From: UBA6019 sp036564345
Lineage (GTDB): Bacteria; Chloroflexota; Dormibacteria; Dormibacterales; Dormibacteraceae
Direction: 5' to 3'
Assembly: GCA_036564345.1 (NCBI GenBank)
Contig: DATCOZ010000049.1
Coordinates: 1-25,753 of the forward strand
DNA: 25,753 nucleotides
This document shows, piece after piece, positions 6,789-14,541 of the stretch (its first letter is position 1; each line of letters opens with the position of its first letter). The notes under the pieces are model-generated. The model saw only the letters and a list, made by a program, of their open reading frames with translations. It ran no database searches and was not told where the DNA came from. Both the position numbers and the translations under genes were made by a program.

Positions 6789-7205
6789 ATGCGATTCATG
6801 ATCATCGTCAAGGCCAACGACGAGTCGGAAGCGGGGATCCTTCCCGACGAGAAGATCCTCACCGCGATGAGCAAGTTCAACCAGGAGCTGGTGAACGCGG
6901 GCGTGATGCTGGCCGGCGAAGGTCTCCAGGCCAGCTCGAAGGGTGCGCGGGTCAGGTTCTCCAAGGGCAGCAAGACCGTGATCGACGGGCCCTTCACCGA
7001 GACGAAGGAGCTGGTCGCCGGCTTCTGGCTCTGGCAGGTGAAGTCGAAGGAAGAGGCGATCGAGTGGGTCAAGCGTGCCCCCTTCAGCGATGAGGAGATC
7101 GAGATCCGCCAGGTCTTCGAGCCGGACGATTTCGGTGACGCCCTCACTCCGGAGGCCAGGGCGGCGGAGGAGCGGACGCGGGTGCAGGCGGCGGGGCTGC
7201 GGTAG
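6789..7205 (+). CDS. YCII-related (DGPF domain) protein
   Basis: 138 residues from ATG 6789, with AGAAGGAGA (6776-6784) as ribosome site; longer in-frame starts back to 6558 are rejected because that stretch shows promoter-like elements and no conserved residues. The sequence begins MRFMIIVKANDESEAG and contains the family signature VIDGPFTETKELVAGFWLW, followed by KSKEEAIEWVKRAP. YCII/DGPF proteins are small ferredoxin-like-fold proteins of uncertain biochemistry. In many soil bacteria they are the standard neighbour and main target of ECF42 sigma factors, as here (gap of 23 nt to the sigma gene). Confidence 0.9.
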   Translation: MRFMIIVKANDESEAGILPDEKILTAMSKFNQELVNAGVMLAGEGLQASSKGARVRFSKGSKTVIDGPFTETKELVAGFWLWQVKSKEEAIEWVKRAPFSDEEIEIRQVFEPDDFGDALTPEARAAEERTRVQAAGLR

Positions 7206-7228
7206 GGCTCTTGCCCGGGGAGGCGTGA

Positions 7229-8491
7229 TTGGCGGCTTCCCATCCGCAGCCCGCGATCGAGGCGATCTGGAGGATCGAGTCCCCGAGGCTGATCGCCGGG
7301 CTCGCGCGAATGGTGCGCGACATCGGCCTGGCCGAGGAGCTCGCCCAGGACGCCTTCGTGGCGGCGCTCGAACAGTGGCCCGACTCTGGCGTGCCGGATC
7401 GACCGGGCGCCTGGCTCATGGGCACCGCCAGGCACCGCGCGATCGACATGCTCCGCCGGAGCAAGCGCCTCCAGCTCAAGCATGAGCAGCTCGGCCGCGA
7501 GCTCGCGATCCAGGAGGAGCTGGCGGCGCCGGACTTCGACGCCGCGCTCGACGATGACATCGGCGACGACCTCCTCCGGCTCGTCTTCACGGCCTGCCAC
7601 CCGGTCCTCTCGACCGAGGCGCGCGTCCCGCTCACGCTCCGCCTGATCGGAGGGCTGACGACCGAGGAGATCGCGCGGGCCTTCCTGGTGCCGGTCTCCA
7701 CCATCGCCCAGCGGATCGTGCGCGCCAAAAGAACGCTCACCGAGGCGCGAGCCCCGTTCGAGGTCCTCAGCGGTTCCGAGCTGACGGCCCGCCTGTCGTC
7801 GGTGCTCGAGGTGGTCTACCTCATCTTCAACGAGGGCTATTCGGCGACGGCCGGCGACGACTGGTTGAGACCGGCGCTCTGCGAGGATGCGCTGCGCCTG
7901 GGCCGCGTCCTTGCCGGGCTCGCCCCCGAGCAGCCGGAGGTCCACGGCCTCGTCGCCCTGATGGAGATCCAGGCGTCGCGGTCGCGCGCTCGAGTCAGCT
8001 CGTCGGGGGAGCCTATCCTGCTGCTCGACCAGGACCGCTCGCGCTGGGACCACCTCCTCATCCGCCGCGGTCTTGCCGCGCTGCAGAGGGCGGAAGAGCT
8101 CGGCGGCGCGCTCGGGCCATACGCGCTCCAGGCGGCGATCGCGGCGTGTCACGCGCGGGCGCGCGCCCCCCAGGAGACCGATTGGGCCCGCATCGCGGCG
8201 CTCTACGACGCCCTCGCCCAGCTTGCCCCGTCGCCCGTCGTCGACCTGAACCGCGCGGTCGCCATCGGCATGGCCTTCGGACCAGCGGCGGGCCTCGAGC
8301 TGGTGGACGCCCTCGTGCACGAGCCCGCGCTACGGGGCTACCACCTTTTGCCGAGCGTCCGTGGCGACCTGCTCGCCAAGCTCGGCCGGGGAGCCGAAGC
8401 GGCAGCCGAGTTCAAACGCGCCGCGTCGCTGACCCAGAACGTGCGCGAGCGTAAGCTGCTCCTCGAACGAGCCGCCACCTGCGCGCTCTGA
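7229..8491 (+). CDS. ECF42-type RNA polymerase sigma factor with C-terminal TPR-like extension
   Basis: 420 residues from TTG 7229. This is the only possible start: an in-frame TGA lies immediately before it, and GGGGAGG (7217-7223) is 5 nt upstream. Region sigma-2 is at about residues 20-85 (ELAQDAFVAALEQWP, RPGAWLMGTARHRAIDMLRR). Sigma-4 is at about 130-175 (LTTEEIARAFLVPVSTIAQR). The remaining ~240 residues are the DUF6596/TPR-like extension (YLIFNEGYSA, DWARIAALYDALAQLAPSPV) that defines ECF42 proteins and is needed for their activity in studied members. ECF42 factors have no anti-sigma partner, and none is encoded here. Confidence 0.92.
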   Translation: MAASHPQPAIEAIWRIESPRLIAGLARMVRDIGLAEELAQDAFVAALEQWPDSGVPDRPGAWLMGTARHRAIDMLRRSKRLQLKHEQLGRELAIQEELAAPDFDAALDDDIGDDLLRLVFTACHPVLSTEARVPLTLRLIGGLTTEEIARAFLVPVSTIAQRIVRAKRTLTEARAPFEVLSGSELTARLSSVLEVVYLIFNEGYSATAGDDWLRPALCEDALRLGRVLAGLAPEQPEVHGLVALMEIQASRSRARVSSSGEPILLLDQDRSRWDHLLIRRGLAALQRAEELGGALGPYALQAAIAACHARARAPQETDWARIAALYDALAQLAPSPVVDLNRAVAIGMAFGPAAGLELVDALVHEPALRGYHLLPSVRGDLLAKLGRGAEAAAEFKRAASLTQNVRERKLLLERAATCAL

Positions 8492-8697
8492 GCACGGTTG
8501 GCGGCGATTTGGGGCCGGTCGGGGCGGGGCAGGTTGTGAGAGACTCTGACCTCGGGGGTGAGGTTTCGCGTCGGCCGAAATGTGCCGGCGGCCGCAAGCC
8601 GATCGCCCCGGGGGGAAGTCATTTGGGGAGACTCCGCATGCCGCTGGTAGAGGGCTTGTCGGCGCCGGCGCCCGTGCCGGTCGTCGGTCGCTGACCG

Positions 8698-9510
8698 ATG
8701 GCCCGCAGATCGGATCTCCGCAGCGTGGAGCACAACGGCGCCCACCCGTACGGCAGCCCGCCGCCACTCCTCAAGCTCGACATCATCGGCGTGCCTGTCG
8801 AGGAGAGGCGGCCGCTGGTCCAGGTGGTCGGCGCCAGCCATTTCTTCGGGAAGGTTCCCGCGATCAGCGATCTGAACCTGACCCTGGAGGAGGGCGACGT
8901 CGCCTTCGTCCGCGGCCCGAGCGGGGCGGGGAAGACCACCCTGCTCCGCCTCCTGCACGGTCAGCTTCGGCCCCGCAGCGGTGAGGTGTGGGTCGACGGC
9001 CGCCCGTTTCACCGGCGCTGGCTGCGCGGCGTTGCCAGGGTCCGCAGGCATACCGGCTTCGTCTTCCAGGACTTCCGGCTGCTGCCACGGCTCACCGCGT
9101 TCGAGAACGTCGTCTTGGCGCTCGAGGTCGCCGACCCGCTGGTTCCCAAGCGCCTGATCCTGCAGCGGGCGAAGGACGTCCTGGAGGCGGTCGGGCTCGG
9201 CCGCCGAGCGAAGGCCTATCCCGACCAGCTGTCGGGCGGAGAGAAGCAGCGCGTGGCGGTGGCCCGCGCCCTCGCCCCAAGGCCGGCGCTGCTGCTCGTC
9301 GACGAGCCGATCAGCTCCCTCGACGACCGCCGGGCTGAGGTCGTGATGCGCGAGCTCCTGGCAGCCGCCGAGCAGGGCGCGGGCGTCATCATCACCACCC
9401 ACCGGCCGACCGGGTTCGAACGCGGCCACCGCGTGCTCCGTCTTGCCGAACCCGCCGAGGGGGCCACCACGCCCCCGCCCCGCCGCTCCTCTCGCAGGGT
9501 TCGGCGCTGA
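8698..9510 (+). CDS. ftsE: Cell-division ABC transporter ATP-binding protein FtsE
   Basis: 270 residues from ATG 8698. It is the ATPase of the FtsEX complex, which drives peptidoglycan hydrolysis at the septum through an extracytosolic partner rather than transporting a solute. Visible: Walker A GPSGAGKT (73-80), Q-loop FVFQDFRLLP, signature LSGGEKQR, Walker B LLLVDEP, D-loop SSLDD and H-loop TTHRP. Typical FtsE begins near residue 40 of this frame, so the first ~40 residues are either an extension or a start-site error; there is no good ribosome site before ATG 8698. The stop overlaps the ftsX start by one base (TGATG). The 206 nt upstream (8492-8697) hold a self-complementary GGCGCCGGCGCC but no other element I can support. 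Confidence 0.9.
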   Translation: MARRSDLRSVEHNGAHPYGSPPPLLKLDIIGVPVEERRPLVQVVGASHFFGKVPAISDLNLTLEEGDVAFVRGPSGAGKTTLLRLLHGQLRPRSGEVWVDGRPFHRRWLRGVARVRRHTGFVFQDFRLLPRLTAFENVVLALEVADPLVPKRLILQRAKDVLEAVGLGRRAKAYPDQLSGGEKQRVAVARALAPRPALLLVDEPISSLDDRRAEVVMRELLAAAEQGAGVIITTHRPTGFERGHRVLRLAEPAEGATTPPPRRSSRRVRR

Positions 9511-10499
9511 TGGGAGCCCAGACCCGGAAGCGGCCTGTCGTGCTGGCCCGAAATCCGGCCCGGGGAAGGTCCTGGGTCCACGTGCCGCTCTGGCGGCGGG
9601 CGACCGCGCTGCTCGGCAACAGCTTCCGGGTGGTCGTGCTCTACGGCCTGCGCAGCTGGTGGAGAGACCTCCGGATGGTCTCGGTGGCGGTCGGCTCGCT
9701 CACCCTGGTGCTGCTTCTCACCGGCTTCCTGGCGCTTGCCGGCATCGGCGTCGTGCGCGCGGTCGCGGCCGAGGCGGGCCAGGTGGCGGCACTTCGGATC
9801 TACGTCGCCCCGGACGCCACCGACGACCAGGTCGCCGCCCTGAGCAGCCGGCTCAAAGCGGACTCCCGGATTGCCTCCGTCCACGTGGTCAGCGCCGAGG
9901 AGGCGCTTGCCCAGGCGCAGGGCCGCCCCGGCCTGGGAGCGCTCGCGCAGGCCTCCTCTTCCAACCCATTTCCCGCGAGCGTCGACGTCAAGGTCAAGCG
10001 GGTCACCGACGTCGGGGCGGTGGCCTCCGAGTTCGGCAGCGACCCCGCCGCGGACTCCGCCTACCCGACCTCCTACGACCCAGGCACCTACTCCCGGCTG
10101 CGCCAGTGGACGCTGATCGCCGGCGGCGTGCTGGGCGGCCTGCTGCTGCTCTTCGCGTTCGTCGCCTATACGGTGGCCGCCAACGCGATGCGGTCGGTCG
10201 CTCTTGCACGGCGGGACGAGGTCGGCCTGCTGCGCCTACTCGCCGCACCGGGCTGGATGCTGCGGGGACCATTCCTTGTCGAGGGCATGACCAGCGGCGC
10301 CTTCGCCGGGGTCGCCGCCGCCGCGCTGGTGGGCGGCGCCTGGCTCCTTGCGGATCGTTTCGCGGCCGCGACCTATGCCGAGGTGCTGCCCGGAGTGAGG
10401 CAGGCTGCCGTCCAGGACCTCGCGGCGGGCATCATCGTGGCCGGGCTCGCGCTCGGCGGCCTGACCGCCTGGAACGGCCTCCGGAGACTGTCCAGGTGA
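9510..10499 (+). CDS. ftsX: Cell-division protein FtsX (permease-like subunit)
   Basis: 329 residues from ATG 9510, translationally coupled to ftsE. Layout: a cytosolic N-terminal tail, TM1 around VSVAVGSLTLVLLLTGFLAL, an extracytosolic domain of about 100 residues (LRIYVAPDATDDQVAALSSR, VHVVSAEEAL, NPFPASVDVKV), then three C-terminal helices, with RSVALARRDEVGLLRLLAAP in the loop after the second helix. NPFPASVDV is typical of FtsX. The extracytosolic domain would hold the coiled-coil part of the peptidase encoded next. The stop overlaps the next start (GTGA). Confidence 0.92.
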   Translation: MGAQTRKRPVVLARNPARGRSWVHVPLWRRATALLGNSFRVVVLYGLRSWWRDLRMVSVAVGSLTLVLLLTGFLALAGIGVVRAVAAEAGQVAALRIYVAPDATDDQVAALSSRLKADSRIASVHVVSAEEALAQAQGRPGLGALAQASSSNPFPASVDVKVKRVTDVGAVASEFGSDPAADSAYPTSYDPGTYSRLRQWTLIAGGVLGGLLLLFAFVAYTVAANAMRSVALARRDEVGLLRLLAAPGWMLRGPFLVEGMTSGAFAGVAAAALVGGAWLLADRFAAATYAEVLPGVRQAAVQDLAAGIIVAGLALGGLTAWNGLRRLSR

Positions 10500-11905
10500 G
10501 GCTGGCCGCCGGGGCCGCGGTTCTCGTCCTGGTCGGCAGCCTGCTCATCGCCCAGCCGGTCGCCGCCGACACCATCCCCGCCTCGCCTAGCCCGGATCCG
10601 AGCTCCTCACCGACCGCCTCGCCCAGCGCTTCGCCGAGCCCTTCGCCGAGCGACGCGGCCGGTCCGCCAGCGAGTCCCTCGCCCAGCCCATCCGACACGC
10701 CCAGCCCCTCGCTCAGCGTCAGCCCCAGCCCCGATCCCAACCAGCCGCTCTACGACCACCTGAAGTCGCGCTTGAGCGGCGACCTGGCGGCAGCTCTCGC
10801 CGACCAGCAGCGGCTGAGCGCCGCGCTCGACGCCGGGCGACTGAGGGAGCAGGCGCTCTACGACCAGGTGGATGCAGCCTCGGCTCGCGTCGCGGACCTG
10901 GAGGACGAGATCGCCCAGCTTGACGACCAGATCACCACCACCCAGGATCGGGTCGACGCGGAGCGCTCACAGGTTGCGACGCTCGCCAGGTCGATGTACC
11001 GCCGTCCGAGCAACTGGCTGGTCGTCCTCGCCCGGGCCAAAAGCGTTCAGGACGCGCTGGTCGAGAGCGCCGACCTCATCGTCGCAGGGCAGCGGGCGCA
11101 TGCGCTCCAGACGCGCCTCGAGGCCGACCTCGCCAAGCTCAACTCGGACCGAGCCGCTCGGCAGGACGATCTCGACCGCGAGAACGCGACGGTGGACGCG
11201 CTCAATGCGGCGGTGAGCCAGCTCGACTCTGAGCTGAGTCTGCAGGACGACATCTCCAACCAGCTCCTCGACCTGTCGAGCCAGATGCAGGATGCGATCG
11301 GCCAGCTGCGGGATCAATCGCCGGCCGATGCATCGGCGCTCGTCGCCCTGCTCGAGGAGCAACAGAAGAACCTGGCCGAGGCCGAGGCCCAGCAGGCCTG
11401 GAGCGTGGCCGCCGCCGGCTCGGGAAGGCTCCAGGCTCGCGGGCTGCTGCCGGCGGGTGCCGCTCCGACCGGCCTGGTCCTCGCCTGGCCGATGCCCGGA
11501 GCGCCGATCAGCCAGCCGTTCGGGCCGAGCTCGCTCGTGCTCGAGCCGCCGCTCGGGTCGTATCCCCACTTCCACACCGGCGTCGACTTCGCCGATCCGG
11601 CGGGCACCCCCGTCCAGGCTGTCGCAGACGGCATCGTCGTGGCCGCCGCGACCGGCCGGATCGGCTACGGCAACTACATCGTCATCGCTCACGGCCACGG
11701 CATCGAGACGCTCTACGGCCACCTCGACGCGCTTGCCGTCGCCGTCGGCGACAACGTGACCCAGGGCCAGGTCATCGGCTTCGAGGGTTCGACCGGCTTC
11801 TCGACCGGGCCCCACCTCCACTTCGAGGTCCGCGTCGACGGGCAGTTCGTCGACCCCCTCGTCTATCTCCTGCCGGAGCTGGCCGCCGCTCTTCGCGACC
11901 GCTAG
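10496..11905 (+). CDS. Exported coiled-coil M23 peptidase, FtsEX partner (EnvC/PcsB-like)
   Basis: 469 residues from GTG 10496, overlapping the ftsX stop by 4 nt; GGAG lies about 10 nt upstream. Layout: signal peptide (1-25), Ser/Pro-rich linker (29-83), long coiled coils (about 88-300), then an M23/LytM domain (about 325-469). All metal and catalytic positions are present: H360 and D364 in HTGVDFADP, H409 in YGHLD, and H440 and H442 in GPHLHFEV. In E. coli EnvC the LytM domain is degenerate and only activates amidases, so this protein should itself cut peptidoglycan cross-links, held inactive by its coiled coil until FtsEX acts. This is inferred from the operon and the residues. Confidence 0.93.
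   Translation: MRLAAGAAVLVLVGSLLIAQPVAADTIPASPSPDPSSSPTASPSASPSPSPSDAAGPPASPSPSPSDTPSPSLSVSPSPDPNQPLYDHLKSRLSGDLAAALADQQRLSAALDAGRLREQALYDQVDAASARVADLEDEIAQLDDQITTTQDRVDAERSQVATLARSMYRRPSNWLVVLARAKSVQDALVESADLIVAGQRAHALQTRLEADLAKLNSDRAARQDDLDRENATVDALNAAVSQLDSELSLQDDISNQLLDLSSQMQDAIGQLRDQSPADASALVALLEEQQKNLAEAEAQQAWSVAAAGSGRLQARGLLPAGAAPTGLVLAWPMPGAPISQPFGPSSLVLEPPLGSYPHFHTGVDFADPAGTPVQAVADGIVVAAATGRIGYGNYIVIAHGHGIETLYGHLDALAVAVGDNVTQGQVIGFEGSTGFSTGPHLHFEVRVDGQFVDPLVYLLPELAAALRDR
10580..10744 (+). repeat. Ser/Pro-rich low-complexity repeat inside the M23 peptidase gene
   Basis: Residues 29-83 are built from repeated SPSP, SPSA and PSPSD units, encoded by repeats such as CGCCGAGCCCTTCGCCGAGC. 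The stretch likely forms an extended wall-spanning linker between signal peptide and coiled coil, and is a likely site of length variation between strains. Confidence 0.75.
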
Positions 11906-11906
11906 T

Positions 11907-11922
11907 GTCCTGGTTCCAGGAC
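11907..11922. terminator. Hairpin between the M23 peptidase gene and znuB-like gene
   Basis: GTCCTGG (11907-11913), TT, CCAGGAC (11916-11922): a perfect inverted repeat (6-bp stem if a GTTC loop forms). It lies 1 nt after the peptidase stop and 1 nt before the stop of the convergent permease gene. No U-tract on either side. Confidence 0.55.
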
Positions 11923-11923
11923 C

Positions 11924-12748
11924 CTAGGTCAGGGCCGCTCGAGGTCGGCGGGACGTCAGCGAAGGGCCGACCACCCGGCTGACGACGTAGATCCCGAAGC
12001 TCATCGTGGCCACGAAGAAGCTGGCCGGGTAGAGCGTGACCAGCGAAGCCAGGACGCCGCCCAGGGTGCAGAGGAGGGCGATGGCGACGCCCAGCACCGT
12101 CGCTGTCCCGGGCCGGACGGTCAGCTTCTGGGCCGCGGCGGCGGGCGTTATCAGCAGGGCGAGGACCATGAGCACTCCGACGACCTGGATCGCCTCCGCC
12201 ACGGCGACCGCAAGGATCAGCAGGAAGACGACGGAGATGGCCCGCACCGGGATGCCGCGTGCCTCGGCGACCTCCGGGTCGACGCTGGCGAAGGTCAGCG
12301 GACGGCGGATCGCGCCGAGGGCGACGATCACGGCGATTCCAAGGCTGAGCAGGAGGAGGACGTCCTGGCGGCTGACGCTGATGATGCTGCCGAACAGGAC
12401 GCTGAAGGCCTCCGTCGCGTACCGGGTGTAGAGGGTCAGAAAGAGCACCCCGAGGCCGAGGCCGAAGGCGAGGATCGAGCCGATGGCGATGTCCCGGTCG
12501 CGCAGCCTTACCCCGAGGGTGCCTATGCCGATCGCCGCCAGGACGGCCCCGGCAAGCAACCCGACCACCGGGTCGATCCCGAAGAACACCCCGGCCGCCG
12601 TTCCGGTGAACCCCACCTCGGCGATGCCGTGGACGGCGAAAGACATGTTCCGCATCACCACGAAGCGGCCGACGAGGCCGGCGACGATCGAGATGATCAG
12701 TCCTGCCAGGAGGGCGTTCTGGGCGAACTGGTAGGCGAGAAGGCTCAT
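11924..12748 (-). CDS. znuB: Zinc/manganese ABC transporter permease (ZnuB family)
   Basis: 274 residues from ATG 12748. A polytopic ABC-3 family permease with about eight helices: FVVMRNMSFAVHGIAEVGFT near the N-terminus is the family signature, and VLMVLALLITPAAAAQKL is the conserved coupling/transmembrane segment. The start overlaps the stop of the ATPase gene (ATGA). It is the last gene of zur-znuA-znuC-znuB. Zinc is favoured over manganese because the operon carries its own Fur-family regulator with shared operator sites. Confidence 0.9.
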   Translation of the reverse strand: MSLLAYQFAQNALLAGLIISIVAGLVGRFVVMRNMSFAVHGIAEVGFTGTAAGVFFGIDPVVGLLAGAVLAAIGIGTLGVRLRDRDIAIGSILAFGLGLGVLFLTLYTRYATEAFSVLFGSIISVSRQDVLLLLSLGIAVIVALGAIRRPLTFASVDPEVAEARGIPVRAISVVFLLILAVAVAEAIQVVGVLMVLALLITPAAAAQKLTVRPGTATVLGVAIALLCTLGGVLASLVTLYPASFFVATMSFGIYVVSRVVGPSLTSRRPRAALT

Positions 12749-13566
12749 CCGGACGGCCGCGGAACCGGCTCATGGGCGTGCTCGTGGTGGTCGCCCAGCG
12801 GCTCGAAGGTCTCGGCCACGACGAGGATCCGGCCGCGGACCCGGAGCACGTCGACCTGTGATCCGTAGAGCGCGGTCATCGCCTCCGTCGTGAGGACCTG
12901 GTCGGGAGTGCCCTCGGCCCAGCGGCCGCCGGCCACGGCGAGGACGCGATCGGTGAAGGCGAGCACCGGGTTGACGTCGTGGGTGACGAAGATGACCGCG
13001 CCCCCGGTCCGTTCCGACCACCTCGCGATCACCTCGCAGATCTCGCGCTGGTGGTGGAGGTCCAGGCTGAGCAGGGGCTCATCGCAGAGCAGCAGGTCCG
13101 GGTCGCCGACCAGCGCCTGGGCGATCCGCAGCCGCTGCTGCTCCCCGCCCGAGAGCCGGCCGACGGGCAGATCGGCGAGCGGCTCGGCGCCGACCTCGGC
13201 CAGCGCCTTCTCGACCCTCCGCCCGGTTTCCCGCCCAGTCGGCCCGAAACCCCACCGGGTGCCCTCGATGCCGAACGCGACGAGGTCGCGGCCGCGCAGG
13301 GGCAGGTCCTGGTCGAGGTCGCTTCGCTGCGGGACGTAGCCGATCCGGGCGTCTCCTCGCCGAGGTGCCCGGCCGAGGACCTCGATCGTGCCGGTCGCCG
13401 GCAAGAGCCCGAGGAGGACTTTGAGGAGGGAGGTCTTGCCCGCCCCGTTGGGGCCGATCACGGTCAGGAACTGCCCGCGAGCGAGGTCAAGGGAGAGGTC
13501 GGTCCAGATCCGCCGGCTGCCCAGCCGAAGGCTCGACCCCTCGATCCGGAGCGCGGGCTGCGTCAT
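12745..13566 (-). CDS. znuC: Zinc ABC transporter ATP-binding protein (ZnuC family)
   Basis: 273 residues from ATG 13566, chosen because its ATGA overlaps the znuA stop; a longer in-frame start at 13614 would lie inside znuA. Motifs: Walker A GPNGAGKT, Q-loop YVPQRSD, signature LSGGEQQR, Walker B LLLCDEP, D-loop LSLD and H-loop VTHDV. The C-terminus carries a short histidine-rich tail, DHHEHAHE, which could bind zinc and sense cytosolic metal. The gene is coupled to znuA upstream and znuB downstream. Confidence 0.92.
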   Translation of the reverse strand: MTQPALRIEGSSLRLGSRRIWTDLSLDLARGQFLTVIGPNGAGKTSLLKVLLGLLPATGTIEVLGRAPRRGDARIGYVPQRSDLDQDLPLRGRDLVAFGIEGTRWGFGPTGRETGRRVEKALAEVGAEPLADLPVGRLSGGEQQRLRIAQALVGDPDLLLCDEPLLSLDLHHQREICEVIARWSERTGGAVIFVTHDVNPVLAFTDRVLAVAGGRWAEGTPDQVLTTEAMTALYGSQVDVLRVRGRILVVAETFEPLGDHHEHAHEPVPRPSG

Positions 13567-14495
13567 CCGCGAGACAGGGCCGCCTCCAGCCGGCCGAGCT
13601 CGTCGAGCTGCCACAGCTGGTAGGTCTGGCCGGGCGGCTCGGTCTCCGAGATTCCGACCACCGGGATCGAGCTGCCGGCCGCGAGATCGCGGATGGCGGA
13701 CGTGATCTTGGTGACGGTCTGGCTGTTGTAGAGGAGCACCTTTACCTTGTGCCGGCTGATCAGGTCCTGCTCCTGGGCCACCGCCTGGGAGGGCGGATCG
13801 TTGCCCTCCTCGATCGCCTTCATGAACGCGGCGGGGGAGAGGACCGACAGGCCGATGGCGTCGGCCATGTAGCCGTAGACGGGCTCGGTGAAGGCGACCG
13901 GCGTGCCCTGGAAGCGGGACCTGAGGCCGGCCACCTTGTCGGTGATCGGCTGCAGGGAGGTCAGGAGCTGGGCGAGGTTCTCACGGTAGGTAACCGCGTT
14001 CGCCGGGTCGAGCCTGGCGAGGGCGTCGGCGGCGGCTCCGGCGACCCGGGGCGTCACGGTGGGGTCGTACCAGAGATGAGGGTTGGCGCCGTCCGCGGCC
14101 CCCACCAGCGCCTGCACGTCGATGACCACCCGCCGGGAATCGGGGGACGCTTGCAGAAGCTTGTCGACGAAGGCGTCATAGCCGAGCCCGTTCTCGATCA
14201 CGAGCCGGGAGTCGGCGACCGCGCGAGCGCTGCCCGAGTTGCTCTCGTACTGGTGCGGGTCTGCGTTCGGGTTGCTCAGGAAGGCGTAGATCCGGAGCTT
14301 CGAGCCGCCCAACTGGTGGAGGAGGTCGCCGTAGAAGTTCTCGCCGGCGCTGACCGTCATCGCCCCCGCCTCCGACGGGTAGGCGGGAGTGGCTGAGCCG
14401 GTCGCGGCACCCGAGCAGCCTGCGAGACCGCCCACCCCGGCCACGCCCAGGACCGTGACCGCACCCAGTTTTGAAAGCTGGTTGCGCAATCTCAT
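13563..14495 (-). CDS. znuA: Zinc-binding lipoprotein of ABC transporter (ZnuA family)
   Basis: 310 residues from ATG 14495. N-terminal signal with lipobox L-A-G-C27, so it is a membrane-anchored lipoprotein that captures metal outside the cell. Ligand candidates: H81 (NADPHQYE), H140 (ANPHLWYDP), E204 in TEPVYGYM where many ZnuA proteins have His, and an acidic residue near E285/E287 (SETEP). The His-to-Glu change may alter metal affinity or choice. It lacks the His-rich loop of E. coli ZnuA. A -10-like TAATGT lies 6 nt before the start, suggesting a leaderless mRNA, and two GCAA-N5-TTGC palindromes flank this promoter, one over the start codon itself. Confidence 0.92.
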   Translation of the reverse strand: MRLRNQLSKLGAVTVLGVAGVGGLAGCSGAATGSATPAYPSEAGAMTVSAGENFYGDLLHQLGGSKLRIYAFLSNPNADPHQYESNSGSARAVADSRLVIENGLGYDAFVDKLLQASPDSRRVVIDVQALVGAADGANPHLWYDPTVTPRVAGAAADALARLDPANAVTYRENLAQLLTSLQPITDKVAGLRSRFQGTPVAFTEPVYGYMADAIGLSVLSPAAFMKAIEEGNDPPSQAVAQEQDLISRHKVKVLLYNSQTVTKITSAIRDLAAGSSIPVVGISETEPPGQTYQLWQLDELGRLEAALSRG

Positions 14496-14498
14496 TGC
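14486..14498. promoter_or_regulatory. Putative Zur box 3, over the znuA start codon
   Basis: GCAA (14486-14489), N5, TTGC (14495-14498), inside a longer perfect inverted repeat GCGCAAT-CTC-ATTGCGC (14484-14500). It covers the start codon and the predicted +1 of znuA, so it could block the promoter or fold over the start. Confidence 0.5.
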
Positions 14499-14501
14499 GC
14501 G

Positions 14502-14507
14502 ACATTA
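14502..14507 (-). promoter_or_regulatory. znuA -10 element (leaderless start)
   Basis: TAATGT on the minus strand, 6 nt before ATG 14495. The matching -35 position falls at about 14525-14530, inside Zur box 2. Confidence 0.5.
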
Positions 14508-14525
14508 GCAGTCGGCCGCCGACTT

Positions 14526-14540
14526 ATGCAACCGGGTTGC
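14526..14540. promoter_or_regulatory. Putative Zur box 2, upstream of znuA
   Basis: ATGCAACCGGGTTGC; the core GCAAC-CGG-GTTGC is a perfect palindrome. It sits in the 46 nt between zur and znuA, and is enclosed by GACTTA (14521-14526) and TAAGTC (14543-14548). It shares ATGCAA-N5-TTGC with the site at the zur promoter. Confidence 0.65.
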
Positions 14541-14541
14541 G

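Noticed and set aside
8492..8697. Riboswitch before ftsE
   Set aside because: Envelope-hydrolase genes sometimes carry c-di-AMP riboswitches, but I cannot recognise its conserved helices here.
14510..14524. AGTCGGC-C-GCCGACT palindrome as a further Zur box
   Set aside because: It is a perfect inverted repeat near the znuA promoter but does not share the GCAA-N5-TTGC core and has no second copy.
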